From Alistipes sp. (lineage in GTDB: Bacteria; Bacteroidota; Bacteroidia; Bacteroidales; Rikenellaceae): a stretch of 10,480 nt of DNA. The stretch spans positions 1 through 10,480 of the forward strand of contig JAFNUH010000185.1 of assembly GCA_017384185.1 (NCBI GenBank), written 5' to 3'. The position numbers and the translations under genes are program-made. A model generated the notes under the pieces. The model was not told the DNA's origin and did not search any database. It was given only the letters and a program-made list of their open reading frames with translations. Numbering within the stretch: position 1 is the stretch's first letter; every line of letters begins with the position of its first letter. Below, piece by piece: positions 1 through 6,746 of this stretch.

Positions 1-226
1 CTACCTAAAGAGCTGCGCCAAGCAATATGATGTGATATTCTCGGATGCTCCCTACGATTTGGAGGGAAGTGAGCAGGTTATTGATTTGGTCTTTGAGCGA
101 GACCTGCTAAAAGATGGTGGTATATTTATCTTTGAGCACTCTAAAGGTAAGGATTTCAGTAATTTACCCCACTTTAGCCGCCTGCGCAGCTATGGCAGTG
201 TGCAGTTCTCGATATTTGAGAAATAG
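1..226 (+). CDS. rsmD: 16S rRNA (guanine(966)-N2)-methyltransferase RsmD, C-terminal part (5' truncated by window edge)
   Basis: Reading frame 2 is open from the window edge (first full codon at base 2) to a TAG at 224-226, giving 74 residues of the C-terminal part of a Rossmann-fold methyltransferase. The visible segment has the family layout: a strand ending in the catalytic loop (DVIFSDAPYD, about residues 10-19), then a helix, the strand GGIFIFEHS and the terminal YGSVQFSIFEK strand. RsmD uses S-adenosylmethionine to methylate G966 of 16S rRNA in 30S subunits. The catalytic tetrapeptide reads DAPY, where this class usually has (D/N/S)PP(Y/F/W), so the first proline is replaced by alanine. 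Assignment rests on the tail only; another small N6/N2 methyltransferase of the same fold is possible but less likely. No T-tract terminator follows directly, only an AT-rich inverted repeat. Confidence 0.72.
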   Translation, partial: YLKSCAKQYDVIFSDAPYDLEGSEQVIDLVFERDLLKDGGIFIFEHSKGKDFSNLPHFSRLRSYGSVQFSIFEK

Positions 227-239
227 GGCTTTGATGATG

Positions 240-294
240 TAGCCAGAGAATAGAAAACACTAAAAAATATATTTTTTAAATATTTTTCTGGCTA
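240..294. repeat. AT-rich inverted repeat with internal palindrome, between rsmD and the tRNA-Asp promoter
   Basis: Bases 240-250 (TAGCCAGAGAA) pair with 284-294 (TTTTCTGGCTA): eleven pairs with one G.T wobble. Inside the loop, 261-278 is a perfect 18-bp palindrome (TAAAAAATATATTTTTTA). The element starts 14 bp after the rsmD stop and ends 4 bp before the -33 box of tRNA-Asp. It could be a weak rsmD terminator, since the palindrome's right half is a run of six T, or an AT-rich upstream element for the tRNA promoter. The sequence shows the symmetry; the role is inferred. Confidence 0.5.
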
Positions 295-298
295 AAAA

Positions 299-329
299 TT
301 TGCAGATTCTGAATTTTATACTACCTTTG
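299..329 (+). promoter_or_regulatory. Bacteroidota-type promoter for tRNA-Asp
   Basis: A TTTG at 299-302 (-33 element) and TACCTTTG at 322-329 (match to TAnnTTTG, the -7 element) are 19 bp apart, the spacing expected for the primary sigma factor of Bacteroidota. Transcription would start near 336, about 11 bases before the mature tRNA 5' end at 347. Confidence 0.75.
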
Positions 330-346
330 CATTCGCAATCAGCAAT

Positions 347-420
347 GGTGCGTTAGTTCAGCTGGTTAGAATACGTGCCTGTCACGCACGGGGTCAGGGG
401 TTCGAGTCCCCTACGCACCG
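347..420 (+). tRNA. tRNA-Asp (anticodon GTC)
   Basis: The 74-nt cloverleaf is complete. The acceptor stem GGTGCGT (347-353) pairs with ACGCACC (413-419), followed by discriminator G420, the base expected for tRNA-Asp. The anticodon stem CGTGC/GCACG (374-378/386-390) closes a 7-base loop with GTC at 381-383, reading Asp codons GAC and GAU. The T arm AGGGG-TTCGAGT-CCCCT is canonical. The CCA tail is not encoded, since CAG follows the discriminator, so it must be added by nucleotidyltransferase. The gene is a single-tRNA unit with its own promoter and terminator. Confidence 0.97.
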
Positions 421-424
421 CAGA

Positions 425-453
425 AGCGACTGAGTTTTCAGTCGCTTTTTTTT
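425..453 (+). terminator. Rho-independent terminator of tRNA-Asp
   Basis: A perfect 9-bp stem, AGCGACTGA (425-433) with TCAGTCGCT (438-446), has a 4-base loop and runs into eight T (446-453). It lies 5 bases after the tRNA and separates it from malQ. Confidence 0.93.
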
Positions 454-486
454 GTATCTACTCCGCAAATATTTCCCCATATAGAG

Positions 487-517
487 TGTTATATCTCAAC
501 CATTTTCATTATATTTG
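487..517 (+). promoter_or_regulatory. Predicted promoter of the malQ-transporter unit
   Basis: TATATTTG at 510-517 is a full match to the Bacteroidota -7 consensus TAnnTTTG. The -33 region is poor: TGTT at 487-490, 19 bp upstream, is the closest candidate. A weak -33 could mean activator dependence, but no operator is recognisable. The predicted start near 524 gives a 5' leader of about 34 bases. Confidence 0.6.
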
Positions 518-557
518 TAAGAAGTATTGACCGAAAATTACTAAAACTACAAATATT

Positions 558-3242
558 ATGGTTAAACCTAAATCAGAAAACAACCAAATGAAACTATCAT
601 TTCACATCGAATATCGCACCCAATGGGGCGAGCAGGTGGGCGTAATGATTGACGGCGAACAATCACCCATACTGTTATCAAGTGCTGATGGTGCTTATTG
701 GGGAGGATGCGCAGAAGTTAGCAGCGTTCCTACAACTTATCGCTATGGCATATTCCGTGATGGCGAGGCTGTTCGCATAGAGAGTGGTCGTATGGCACAC
801 GCCCTGCCCAAGTGGAAGATGCGTGAGGCTGAGTATATAATCTACGATAGCTGGCGTGACCAGCCCGAGGCTTCTTACCTCTTTAGCTCGGCTTTCTCTG
901 GCAACTACTCTATTGCTGCAAAGAGTCAGACAACGGCTCCTGCAAATAGCGTGACATTAAGAGTTATGACCCCCTGCCTGCACCACAATGGCAAGGTGTT
1001 GGCTATCGTCGGCGAGTGCGTCGGTGGCTGGGATGCTTCAAATGCTGTGGCTATGGAGCAGATACAGCAGAACATCTGGTCTGTTACGCTCGACACAAAG
1101 AAGATTTGCTCTGGCGAGTATAAGTTCGTTGCCCTAAATGCTTCAACAAAGGTTATCGAGGAGTGGGAGAACGGCGCAAATCGCTACCTCTCTATTCCTT
1201 ATATGAACAAGGGCGAGCATATCGTTATGGCTGAGCAGGAGCTCTACTTCCCCTCTTCATCTCGCAAGGTGGCAGGAACTGCTGTTCCCGTTTTCTCGTT
1301 GCGTAGCGAGGGTAGCCAGGGTGTTGGTGACTTTGGCGACATCATCAAGATGGTGGATTGGGCAGTGAAGACAGGTCAGCGAGCTGTTCAGATTCTGCCT
1401 ATCAACGACACTACAATCACCGGCACGTGGATTGACTCATACCCCTATAACAGTATCTCTATCTACGCCTTCCATCCTATGTATATCGACCTTCGACAGT
1501 TGCCCGCCCTCAAGGATAAGGCTGCGATGGAGAAGTTCGAGACCGAGCGCAAGAAACTAAACGCTCTGCCACAGGTAGATTATGAAGCAGTAAATGAGCT
1601 TAAGCGAGGCTATCTGCATCAGATTTTTGATGAGGCAGGCAAGGAGGTTTTGGCATCTGCGGCATTTAAGAAGTTCTTTAAGGAGAACGCTCACTGGTTG
1701 CAGCCCTACGCCGCATTCTCGTATTTGCGTGATAAGTTCGGCACGCCCGTATTCTCTGAGTGGCCCGAGCATAGCACATACGACGAGAAGGAGATTGCAA
1801 AACTCTGCAACCCCCGTGCTAAGAGCTACGCCGAGATTGCATTCTACTACTACATCCAGTATCAGTTGCACATCCAGCTTTTGGCGGCAGGTGAGTATGC
1901 ACGCTCGAAGGGTGTTATCCTGAAGGGTGATATACCTATCGGCATTAGCCGCAATAGTGTCGAGGCGTGGGTTGAGCCCTACTACTTCAATATGAACGGT
2001 CAGGCGGGTGCACCACCCGATGCTTTCTCAGCTACGGGTCAGAACTGGGGCTTCCCGACATATAACTGGGATGTTATGGCTGCCGACGGCTATCAGTGGT
2101 GGAGAAGACGTTTCACTAAGATGGCGGAGTACTTCAGTGCATACCGTATCGACCACATTCTCGGCTTCTTCCGCATTTGGGAGATTCCTGCTCACTCTGT
2201 AAACGGTTTGGTGGGACAGTTCTCGCCCGCAATGCCTATGTCTGCCGAGGAGATTGCATCGTATGGTCTTCACTTCCAGAAGGAGTTTATGACTCGCCCG
2301 TTCATCAATGATGATATGTTGTGGAATTACTTTGGCAAGAAGGCTGATTTTGTGAAGGTTACATTCTTGCAGCATAGTCACGACGATATATATGAGATGA
2401 AGCCCGATTTCGACACTCAGCGCAAGGTGGAGGCATACCTCAAGCAGAATCCTCTGCCGAAGGATGACGAGTGGATTTGCGATGCAGTATATTCTCTTAT
2501 CGACAACGTATTGTTCGTGCCCGACCGCAAGAACGATAATATGTATCACCCCCGCATCAGCGCACAGAACGACTACCTCTACTCTCGTCTCAATGACCAG
2601 GAGAAGGCAGCTTTCGACCGTTTGTATGTCCACTACTTCTACGAGCGCCACAACCAATTCTGGTATGAGGAGGCAATGAAGAAGTTGCCACAGCTCACAC
2701 AAGCTACATCAATGCTCGTTTGCGGTGAGGATTTGGGTATGGTGCCCGACTGTGTGCCCTGGGCTATGGACCAGATGCAGATTCTCAGCCTCGAGATTCA
2801 GCGTATGCCAAAGAACCCTCAGCACGAGTTTGGTCACGTGGAGGAGTATCCCTGCCGTTCGGTTTGTACAATTTCGACACACGATATGAGCACACTGCGT
2901 GGTTGGTGGCGTGAGGACGGAAAGGTTACGTCAGACTTCTACAACAACGTTCTCTGCTACAACGACGCTGCTCCCGCCGAGGCATCGGGCAACATCTGCG
3001 AGCAGGTTGTACGCCAGCACCTCGACTCTCCGTCGTTGCTCTGCATCCTTGCTTTGCAGGATTGGTTCTCAATTGATGAGACACTGCGCCTTGCCGATGC
3101 TGACGCCGAGCGTATCAACGTGCCTGCTAACCCACGTCACTACTGGCGTTACCGTATGCACCTCACACTCGAGGAGTTGATGGCTAAGGAGGAGTTTAAT
3201 AACAAGATTACGCAGATGGTTTGTCTGTCACACAGATTGTAA
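558..3242 (+). CDS. malQ: 4-alpha-glucanotransferase (amylomaltase), GH77 with two N-terminal CBM20 starch-binding domains
   Basis: This 894-residue cytosolic enzyme moves alpha-1,4-glucan segments between malto-oligosaccharides, releasing glucose and longer chains for phosphorylase and kinase routes. There is no signal peptide. Two CBM20-like beta domains come first (about 11-110 and 130-220), then the GH77 barrel from about 237 (KVAGTAVPVFSLRSEGSQG) to the end. The catalytic residues are in their standard motifs: nucleophile D532 in YRIDH, acid/base E724 in CGEDLG, and stabiliser D776 in STHD. The GQNWGFPTYNW substrate-loop motif is also intact. The length fits the long form common in Bacteroidota, not the roughly 500-residue bacterial amylomaltase. 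The start could instead be Met11 (base 588), where homology to the family begins (MKLSFHIEYRT); both sites have A-rich upstream sequence and no clear Shine-Dalgarno. The MFS transporter follows 20 bp later, suggesting co-transcription. Confidence 0.95.
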   Translation: MVKPKSENNQMKLSFHIEYRTQWGEQVGVMIDGEQSPILLSSADGAYWGGCAEVSSVPTTYRYGIFRDGEAVRIESGRMAHALPKWKMREAEYIIYDSWRDQPEASYLFSSAFSGNYSIAAKSQTTAPANSVTLRVMTPCLHHNGKVLAIVGECVGGWDASNAVAMEQIQQNIWSVTLDTKKICSGEYKFVALNASTKVIEEWENGANRYLSIPYMNKGEHIVMAEQELYFPSSSRKVAGTAVPVFSLRSEGSQGVGDFGDIIKMVDWAVKTGQRAVQILPINDTTITGTWIDSYPYNSISIYAFHPMYIDLRQLPALKDKAAMEKFETERKKLNALPQVDYEAVNELKRGYLHQIFDEAGKEVLASAAFKKFFKENAHWLQPYAAFSYLRDKFGTPVFSEWPEHSTYDEKEIAKLCNPRAKSYAEIAFYYYIQYQLHIQLLAAGEYARSKGVILKGDIPIGISRNSVEAWVEPYYFNMNGQAGAPPDAFSATGQNWGFPTYNWDVMAADGYQWWRRRFTKMAEYFSAYRIDHILGFFRIWEIPAHSVNGLVGQFSPAMPMSAEEIASYGLHFQKEFMTRPFINDDMLWNYFGKKADFVKVTFLQHSHDDIYEMKPDFDTQRKVEAYLKQNPLPKDDEWICDAVYSLIDNVLFVPDRKNDNMYHPRISAQNDYLYSRLNDQEKAAFDRLYVHYFYERHNQFWYEEAMKKLPQLTQATSMLVCGEDLGMVPDCVPWAMDQMQILSLEIQRMPKNPQHEFGHVEEYPCRSVCTISTHDMSTLRGWWREDGKVTSDFYNNVLCYNDAAPAEASGNICEQVVRQHLDSPSLLCILALQDWFSIDETLRLADADAERINVPANPRHYWRYRMHLTLEELMAKEEFNNKITQMVCLSHRL

Positions 3243-3262
3243 TAAACAAAAATATAACTCAT

Positions 3263-4636
3263 ATGAAAATGAAACAAATACCTGACCAGAGTTTCTGGAA
3301 GTTGTGGAATATCAGCTTCGGTTTCTTTGGTGTTCAGATTGCTTATGCTTTGCAGAGTGCAAACATCAGCCGTATCTTCTCAACATTGGGTGCTGACCCT
3401 CACAATTTGAGTTACTTTTGGATTCTTCCTCCGTTGATGGGTATCATCGTGCAGCCTATCATCGGTGCGTTGAGCGATAAGACTTGGACACGTTACGGTC
3501 GCCGCATACCCTACTTGTTTGTCGGAGCTATTGTAGCCGTATTGGTTATGTGTATGTTGCCCAATGCCGGCAGCTTCGGTATGGCTGTTAGCACGGCTAT
3601 GATTTTTGGTTTGTTCTCGTTGATGTTCCTCGACACAAGTATCAACGTAGCTATGCAGCCCTTCAAGATGATGGTGGGTGATATGGTAAACGAGAAGCAG
3701 AAGAGCCTCGCCTACTCTATCCAGAGCTTCCTTTGCAACGCTGGTAGCCTTGTAGGTTATATCTTCCCCTTCGTTTTGACAGGAATCGGCATCAGCAACA
3801 TCGCCCCCGAGGGTGTTGTGCCCGATACGGTTATCTTCTCATTCTACGCAGGTGCTGCAATCCTTATTCTGTGTGTTCTCTACACCACAATTAAGGTTAA
3901 GGAGTATCCTCCTCAGCTCTACGCCGAGTACCACGGCATTAAGGAGGATGACAAGCAGGAGAAGACCAACGTATTTAAGCTTCTGGTGAAGGCTCCCTCA
4001 GCATTCTGGACCGTAGGTTTGGTGCAGTTCTTCTGCTGGGCAGCATTTATGTTTATGTGGACATATACTAACGGCTCGGTGGCATTCAACGCATTTGATA
4101 CTCCGACAGTACAGAGCACCGTAGATGGCGTAACTCGCACCGTTCTTGATACAACATCGGAGCAGTATAACGCCGCAGGTAACTGGGTAGGTATCCTCTT
4201 CGCTGTACAGGCTGTGGGTAGCGTGCTTTGGGCAATCGTCATCCCGATGTTTAAGAATAAGAAGTTCATCTACTCGTTGAGCCTCGTATTGGGTGGTATC
4301 GGCTTCATCTCAACAAAGTTCTTGGGTGACCCCTACTTGCTCTTCATCAGCTTCCTTTTGATTGGTTGCGCTTGGGCTGCAATGTTGGCTCTGCCATTTA
4401 CTATCCTTACCAACTCACTTAGCGGTGGACATATGGGTACATACCTCGGTCTGTTCAACGGTACAATCTGCTTGCCTCAGATCGTTGCTGCTGTATTGGG
4501 TGGTTTGATTCTTAAGCTCTTCACTCCCGAGGGTGGTCTTGCGCCTGAGATTAATATGTTAGTCTTGGCAGGTGTTCTGCTTATCGTAGGCGCTTGCTGT
4601 GTATTTGTTATCAAAGAGAAAAAGGCTGAGGCATAA
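3263..4636 (+). CDS. SLC45-like MFS sugar transporter, probably for maltose or malto-oligosaccharides
   Basis: A 457-residue inner-membrane carrier with about twelve hydrophobic segments. The loop between helices 2 and 3 has the MFS motif A variant seen in sucrose/SLC45 carriers, SDKTWTRYGRRIPY (about residues 71-84). The LDTSINVAMQPFKMMVGDM stretch matches the helix-4 region of that family. After helix 6 a charged cytoplasmic loop (KEDDKQEKTN) splits the halves. A polar stretch of about 40 residues (270-310) follows helix 7, probably facing the periplasm. The family usually works as sugar:proton symporters; the substrate is inferred from malQ, 20 bp upstream, and the convergent pullulanase. 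The reading frame is open back to 3221 inside malQ, but I chose the ATG at 3263, which lies just past the malQ stop in A-rich sequence and begins MKMKQIPDQSFWKLW, where the family's conserved N-terminus starts. The ATG at 3269 is an alternative. Confidence 0.87.
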   Translation: MKMKQIPDQSFWKLWNISFGFFGVQIAYALQSANISRIFSTLGADPHNLSYFWILPPLMGIIVQPIIGALSDKTWTRYGRRIPYLFVGAIVAVLVMCMLPNAGSFGMAVSTAMIFGLFSLMFLDTSINVAMQPFKMMVGDMVNEKQKSLAYSIQSFLCNAGSLVGYIFPFVLTGIGISNIAPEGVVPDTVIFSFYAGAAILILCVLYTTIKVKEYPPQLYAEYHGIKEDDKQEKTNVFKLLVKAPSAFWTVGLVQFFCWAAFMFMWTYTNGSVAFNAFDTPTVQSTVDGVTRTVLDTTSEQYNAAGNWVGILFAVQAVGSVLWAIVIPMFKNKKFIYSLSLVLGGIGFISTKFLGDPYLLFISFLLIGCAWAAMLALPFTILTNSLSGGHMGTYLGLFNGTICLPQIVAAVLGGLILKLFTPEGGLAPEINMLVLAGVLLIVGACCVFVIKEKKAEA

Positions 4637-4658
4637 GCCTAATTGCCGAGAATAGAAA

Positions 4659-4692
4659 AGCCGACTTCCATTACGGGAGTCGGCTCTCTTTT
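4659..4692. terminator. Bidirectional terminator between the MFS gene and pulA
   Basis: AGCCGACTTCC (4659-4669) pairs with GGGAGTCGGCT (4675-4685), an 11-bp stem with one G.T wobble and a 5-base loop. CTCTTTT follows on the plus strand. On the minus strand the same stem is followed by TTTTCTATTC, so it can end both convergent transcripts. It lies 22 bases past the MFS stop and 14 bases beyond the pulA stop. Confidence 0.88.
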
Positions 4693-4706
4693 ATGTGTAT
4701 GTTTGA

Positions 4707-6671
4707 TTAAAACTCTGCAAGGATAACACCTGTGATTGCGGGAACCTTAACCTCGCTTGCATTAAGAACTCCCTTACCGTTCATATCCCAAGTAGAACCA
4801 TCAGTAATCCACTTGTAGTTGCCTGCGGGGATGTTGAACTTCACAGCCTCACGTGAGCCGTTCATCAAAACAACGATACGCTTAGCCTTGTCAATACCCT
4901 CCAACTTATCAAGCACGAAACCTACTGCAGCCTCGTTGCTGTGGTCGATAAATGAGAGGTGCTCACGCACTGCCTCAGCTGTACCCAACGAGAATGCGGG
5001 GTGAGCCTTGCGAAGAGCTACAAGACCCTTGTTGAACTCATACAAGTCGTTGTACTTATGCTTCAAATTCCAATCAATAGCGTTGTACTTGTCGGGCATA
5101 TTGTATGTATTCTTCTCTCCGAGCTTCGAGCGGAACATCTCCTCACCACAGAAGATGAAGGGGATACCCTGCGATGTGAATACACCAAACTGAGCCAACT
5201 TAGCCATCTGCAACAACTCCTTCTCCGATGCCTTGGGTGAGAGGTGCTCAAGACGGTCACGAAGGTTGTGGTCGTCGTGGCAAGTAACGTAGCTAATGTG
5301 CTGAGTGGGAGCAGCGCACCAAGCCTTCTCAGAGTGCTTTACCTGAGGATGCTCAACACCACCTGCGATACCAAACTTCAAAGCCTCCTTATTGCCAGCC
5401 ACGCCGTGGATAAATCCACCCTGTGAGAGGTCGAGTGTACCACGCAATGCGTTACGAATATCGTCAGAGAATGCACCTACGCCAGGCATCTGATATGTAT
5501 AACGCTTGAATGCAAGCTTTGACTCATCGTACAAGGGATTTGCAGCAGCCCAGCCCTCGCCATAGAGCAAGATTGATGGCTTGATAGCCTCCAAACGGGC
5601 ACGGATAAGGTTCATTGTCTCAATATCGTGGATAGCCATCAAGTCGAAACGGAAACCGTCGATGTGATACTCCTTAACCCAATACTCCAAAGACTCAACG
5701 ATATACTTCTGCATCATAGCCTTGTCGCTGGCAGTCTCATTACCGCAACCAGAGCCATCGGCGAATGAGCCATCCTCACGCATACGATAGAAATAGCCAG
5801 GAACGGTAAGCTCAAAACCGCAATTCTCGGTAGAGGTTGTGTGGTTGTAAACAACATCCAAAACAACGTTGATACCAGCCTTGTGCATCGTCTGCACCAA
5901 AGTCTTAAGCTCACGGATACGAGCCTCGGGGTCGGCGGGATTTGTTGAGTATGTACCCTCGGGAGCCGAGTAGTTCTTAGGCTCGTAACCCCAGTTATAT
6001 TGGTCTGTGGGCTTTGACTCATCGATTGAGCCGAAGTCAGCCGTAGGCAGGAGGTGGAGGTGAGTGATACCCATCTCTACGAGGTGGTCAATACCAGTTG
6101 CAAGACCCTCCTTTGAGCGAGTGCCGTGCTCTGCCATACCCAAATACTTGCCAGGATAGCTGCTGCCAGCCGATGCGTGAGCAGTCATATCACGGTAGTG
6201 CATCTCATAGATAACAATCTCCGATGTAGGCACAACGGGAGTCTTGTCCTCAGCCCAACCCTCAGGATTAGTCTCATTGAGGTCGATGATAGCACCACGG
6301 TCGCCATTTACATTCAACGCACGAGCGAAGATACCAGCAGTCTCCTTCAACGGCTTGCCGTCAACGGTAATTTGGAAAGCATAGAAGAGACCCTTCTTGT
6401 CGCCCTTAGCTGTTGCCGACCACAAGCCATCCTTCTTTGACTTCATCTTCAACTCCTCGACCATAGTGTCACCATCATACAGACGTACTACTGCACTCTC
6501 AGCCGTAGGTGCCCACACCTCAAATGTAGTCTTGTCGGCTGAGTAATCCATCTCTAAGATTGGTTTCTCGGGCACAGGAAATGCCTCTGATGTCTGCTTG
6601 TTGCTGCAAGCGATTGTAGCTACGGCTGCAACGAGAGCCGTACTACGCAGAAAAAATTTACAGATATTCAT
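4707..6671 (-). CDS. pulA: Type I pullulanase (GH13_14), lipoprotein
   Basis: This 654-residue debranching enzyme hydrolyses alpha-1,6 linkages in pullulan, starch and glycogen fragments. The N-terminus is a lipoprotein signal: a basic start (MNICKFFLR), a hydrophobic core and the lipobox TIAC with Cys22. The residues after it (SNKQTSE) lack the acidic cluster typical of Bacteroidota surface-export signals, so a periplasm-facing anchor is more likely. A CBM48-like beta domain spans about 42-135, followed by the GH13 barrel. The type I signature YNWGYEP is at 225-231. Conserved regions are intact: DVVYNH (272-277), nucleophile D343 in GFRFD, acid/base E372 in YGEGW, and stabiliser D466 in CHDD. 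A small C-terminal beta domain ends at ILAEF. It lies downstream of araB on the same strand but has its own predicted promoter, and converges on the malQ-MFS unit, with which it shares substrates. Confidence 0.95.
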   Translation of the reverse strand: MNICKFFLRSTALVAAVATIACSNKQTSEAFPVPEKPILEMDYSADKTTFEVWAPTAESAVVRLYDGDTMVEELKMKSKKDGLWSATAKGDKKGLFYAFQITVDGKPLKETAGIFARALNVNGDRGAIIDLNETNPEGWAEDKTPVVPTSEIVIYEMHYRDMTAHASAGSSYPGKYLGMAEHGTRSKEGLATGIDHLVEMGITHLHLLPTADFGSIDESKPTDQYNWGYEPKNYSAPEGTYSTNPADPEARIRELKTLVQTMHKAGINVVLDVVYNHTTSTENCGFELTVPGYFYRMREDGSFADGSGCGNETASDKAMMQKYIVESLEYWVKEYHIDGFRFDLMAIHDIETMNLIRARLEAIKPSILLYGEGWAAANPLYDESKLAFKRYTYQMPGVGAFSDDIRNALRGTLDLSQGGFIHGVAGNKEALKFGIAGGVEHPQVKHSEKAWCAAPTQHISYVTCHDDHNLRDRLEHLSPKASEKELLQMAKLAQFGVFTSQGIPFIFCGEEMFRSKLGEKNTYNMPDKYNAIDWNLKHKYNDLYEFNKGLVALRKAHPAFSLGTAEAVREHLSFIDHSNEAAVGFVLDKLEGIDKAKRIVVLMNGSREAVKFNIPAGNYKWITDGSTWDMNGKGVLNASEVKVPAITGVILAEF

Positions 6672-6676
6672 ATAAT

Positions 6677-6720
6677 AAAAAATTTGTAGTCTAAAGCGGT
6701 ATTCTCCAAACTACAAATTT
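6677..6720 (-). terminator. Terminator-like hairpin after araB, overlapping the pulA promoter
   Basis: Read on the minus strand, AAATTTGTAGT (6720-6710) pairs perfectly with ACTACAAATTT (6690-6680). The stem can extend inward by six more pairs, three of them G.T wobbles, to a 7-base loop (6703-6697). It runs into a stretch of six T (6682-6677). It lies 26 bases after the araB stop and ends 5 bases before the pulA start. The stem is AU-rich, so strength is uncertain. An operator role for the symmetric TTTGTAGT arms is an alternative. Confidence 0.6.
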
Positions 6721-6744
6721 ATAAATTTATTTTTTTCTAAACAA
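6714..6744 (-). promoter_or_regulatory. Predicted promoter of pulA
   Basis: On the minus strand TTG (6744-6742) and TAAATTTG (6721-6714, full match to TAnnTTTG) are 20 bp apart. Transcription would begin near 6707, giving a leader of about 36 bases. The -7 element overlaps the left arm of the hairpin, so RNA from this promoter would lack that arm and escape the terminator. Confidence 0.65.
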
Positions 6745-6746
6745 GA

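Noticed and set aside
347..420. tRNA-Asp as an integration (att) site for a mobile element
   Set aside because: No direct repeat of the tRNA 3' end, no integrase and no foreign-looking genes were seen in the window.
2028..2702. Long open frame (224 codons) on the strand opposite malQ
   Set aside because: It lies wholly inside malQ, whose frame has intact GH77 motifs across the same bases. The antisense product has no recognisable motif and is explained by mirrored codon use.
3221..3262. Upstream in-frame start for the MFS transporter overlapping malQ by 22 bases
   Set aside because: It would add MSVTQIVINKNITH, which does not look like the family N-terminus. The ATG at 3263 is in better A-rich context just after the malQ stop.
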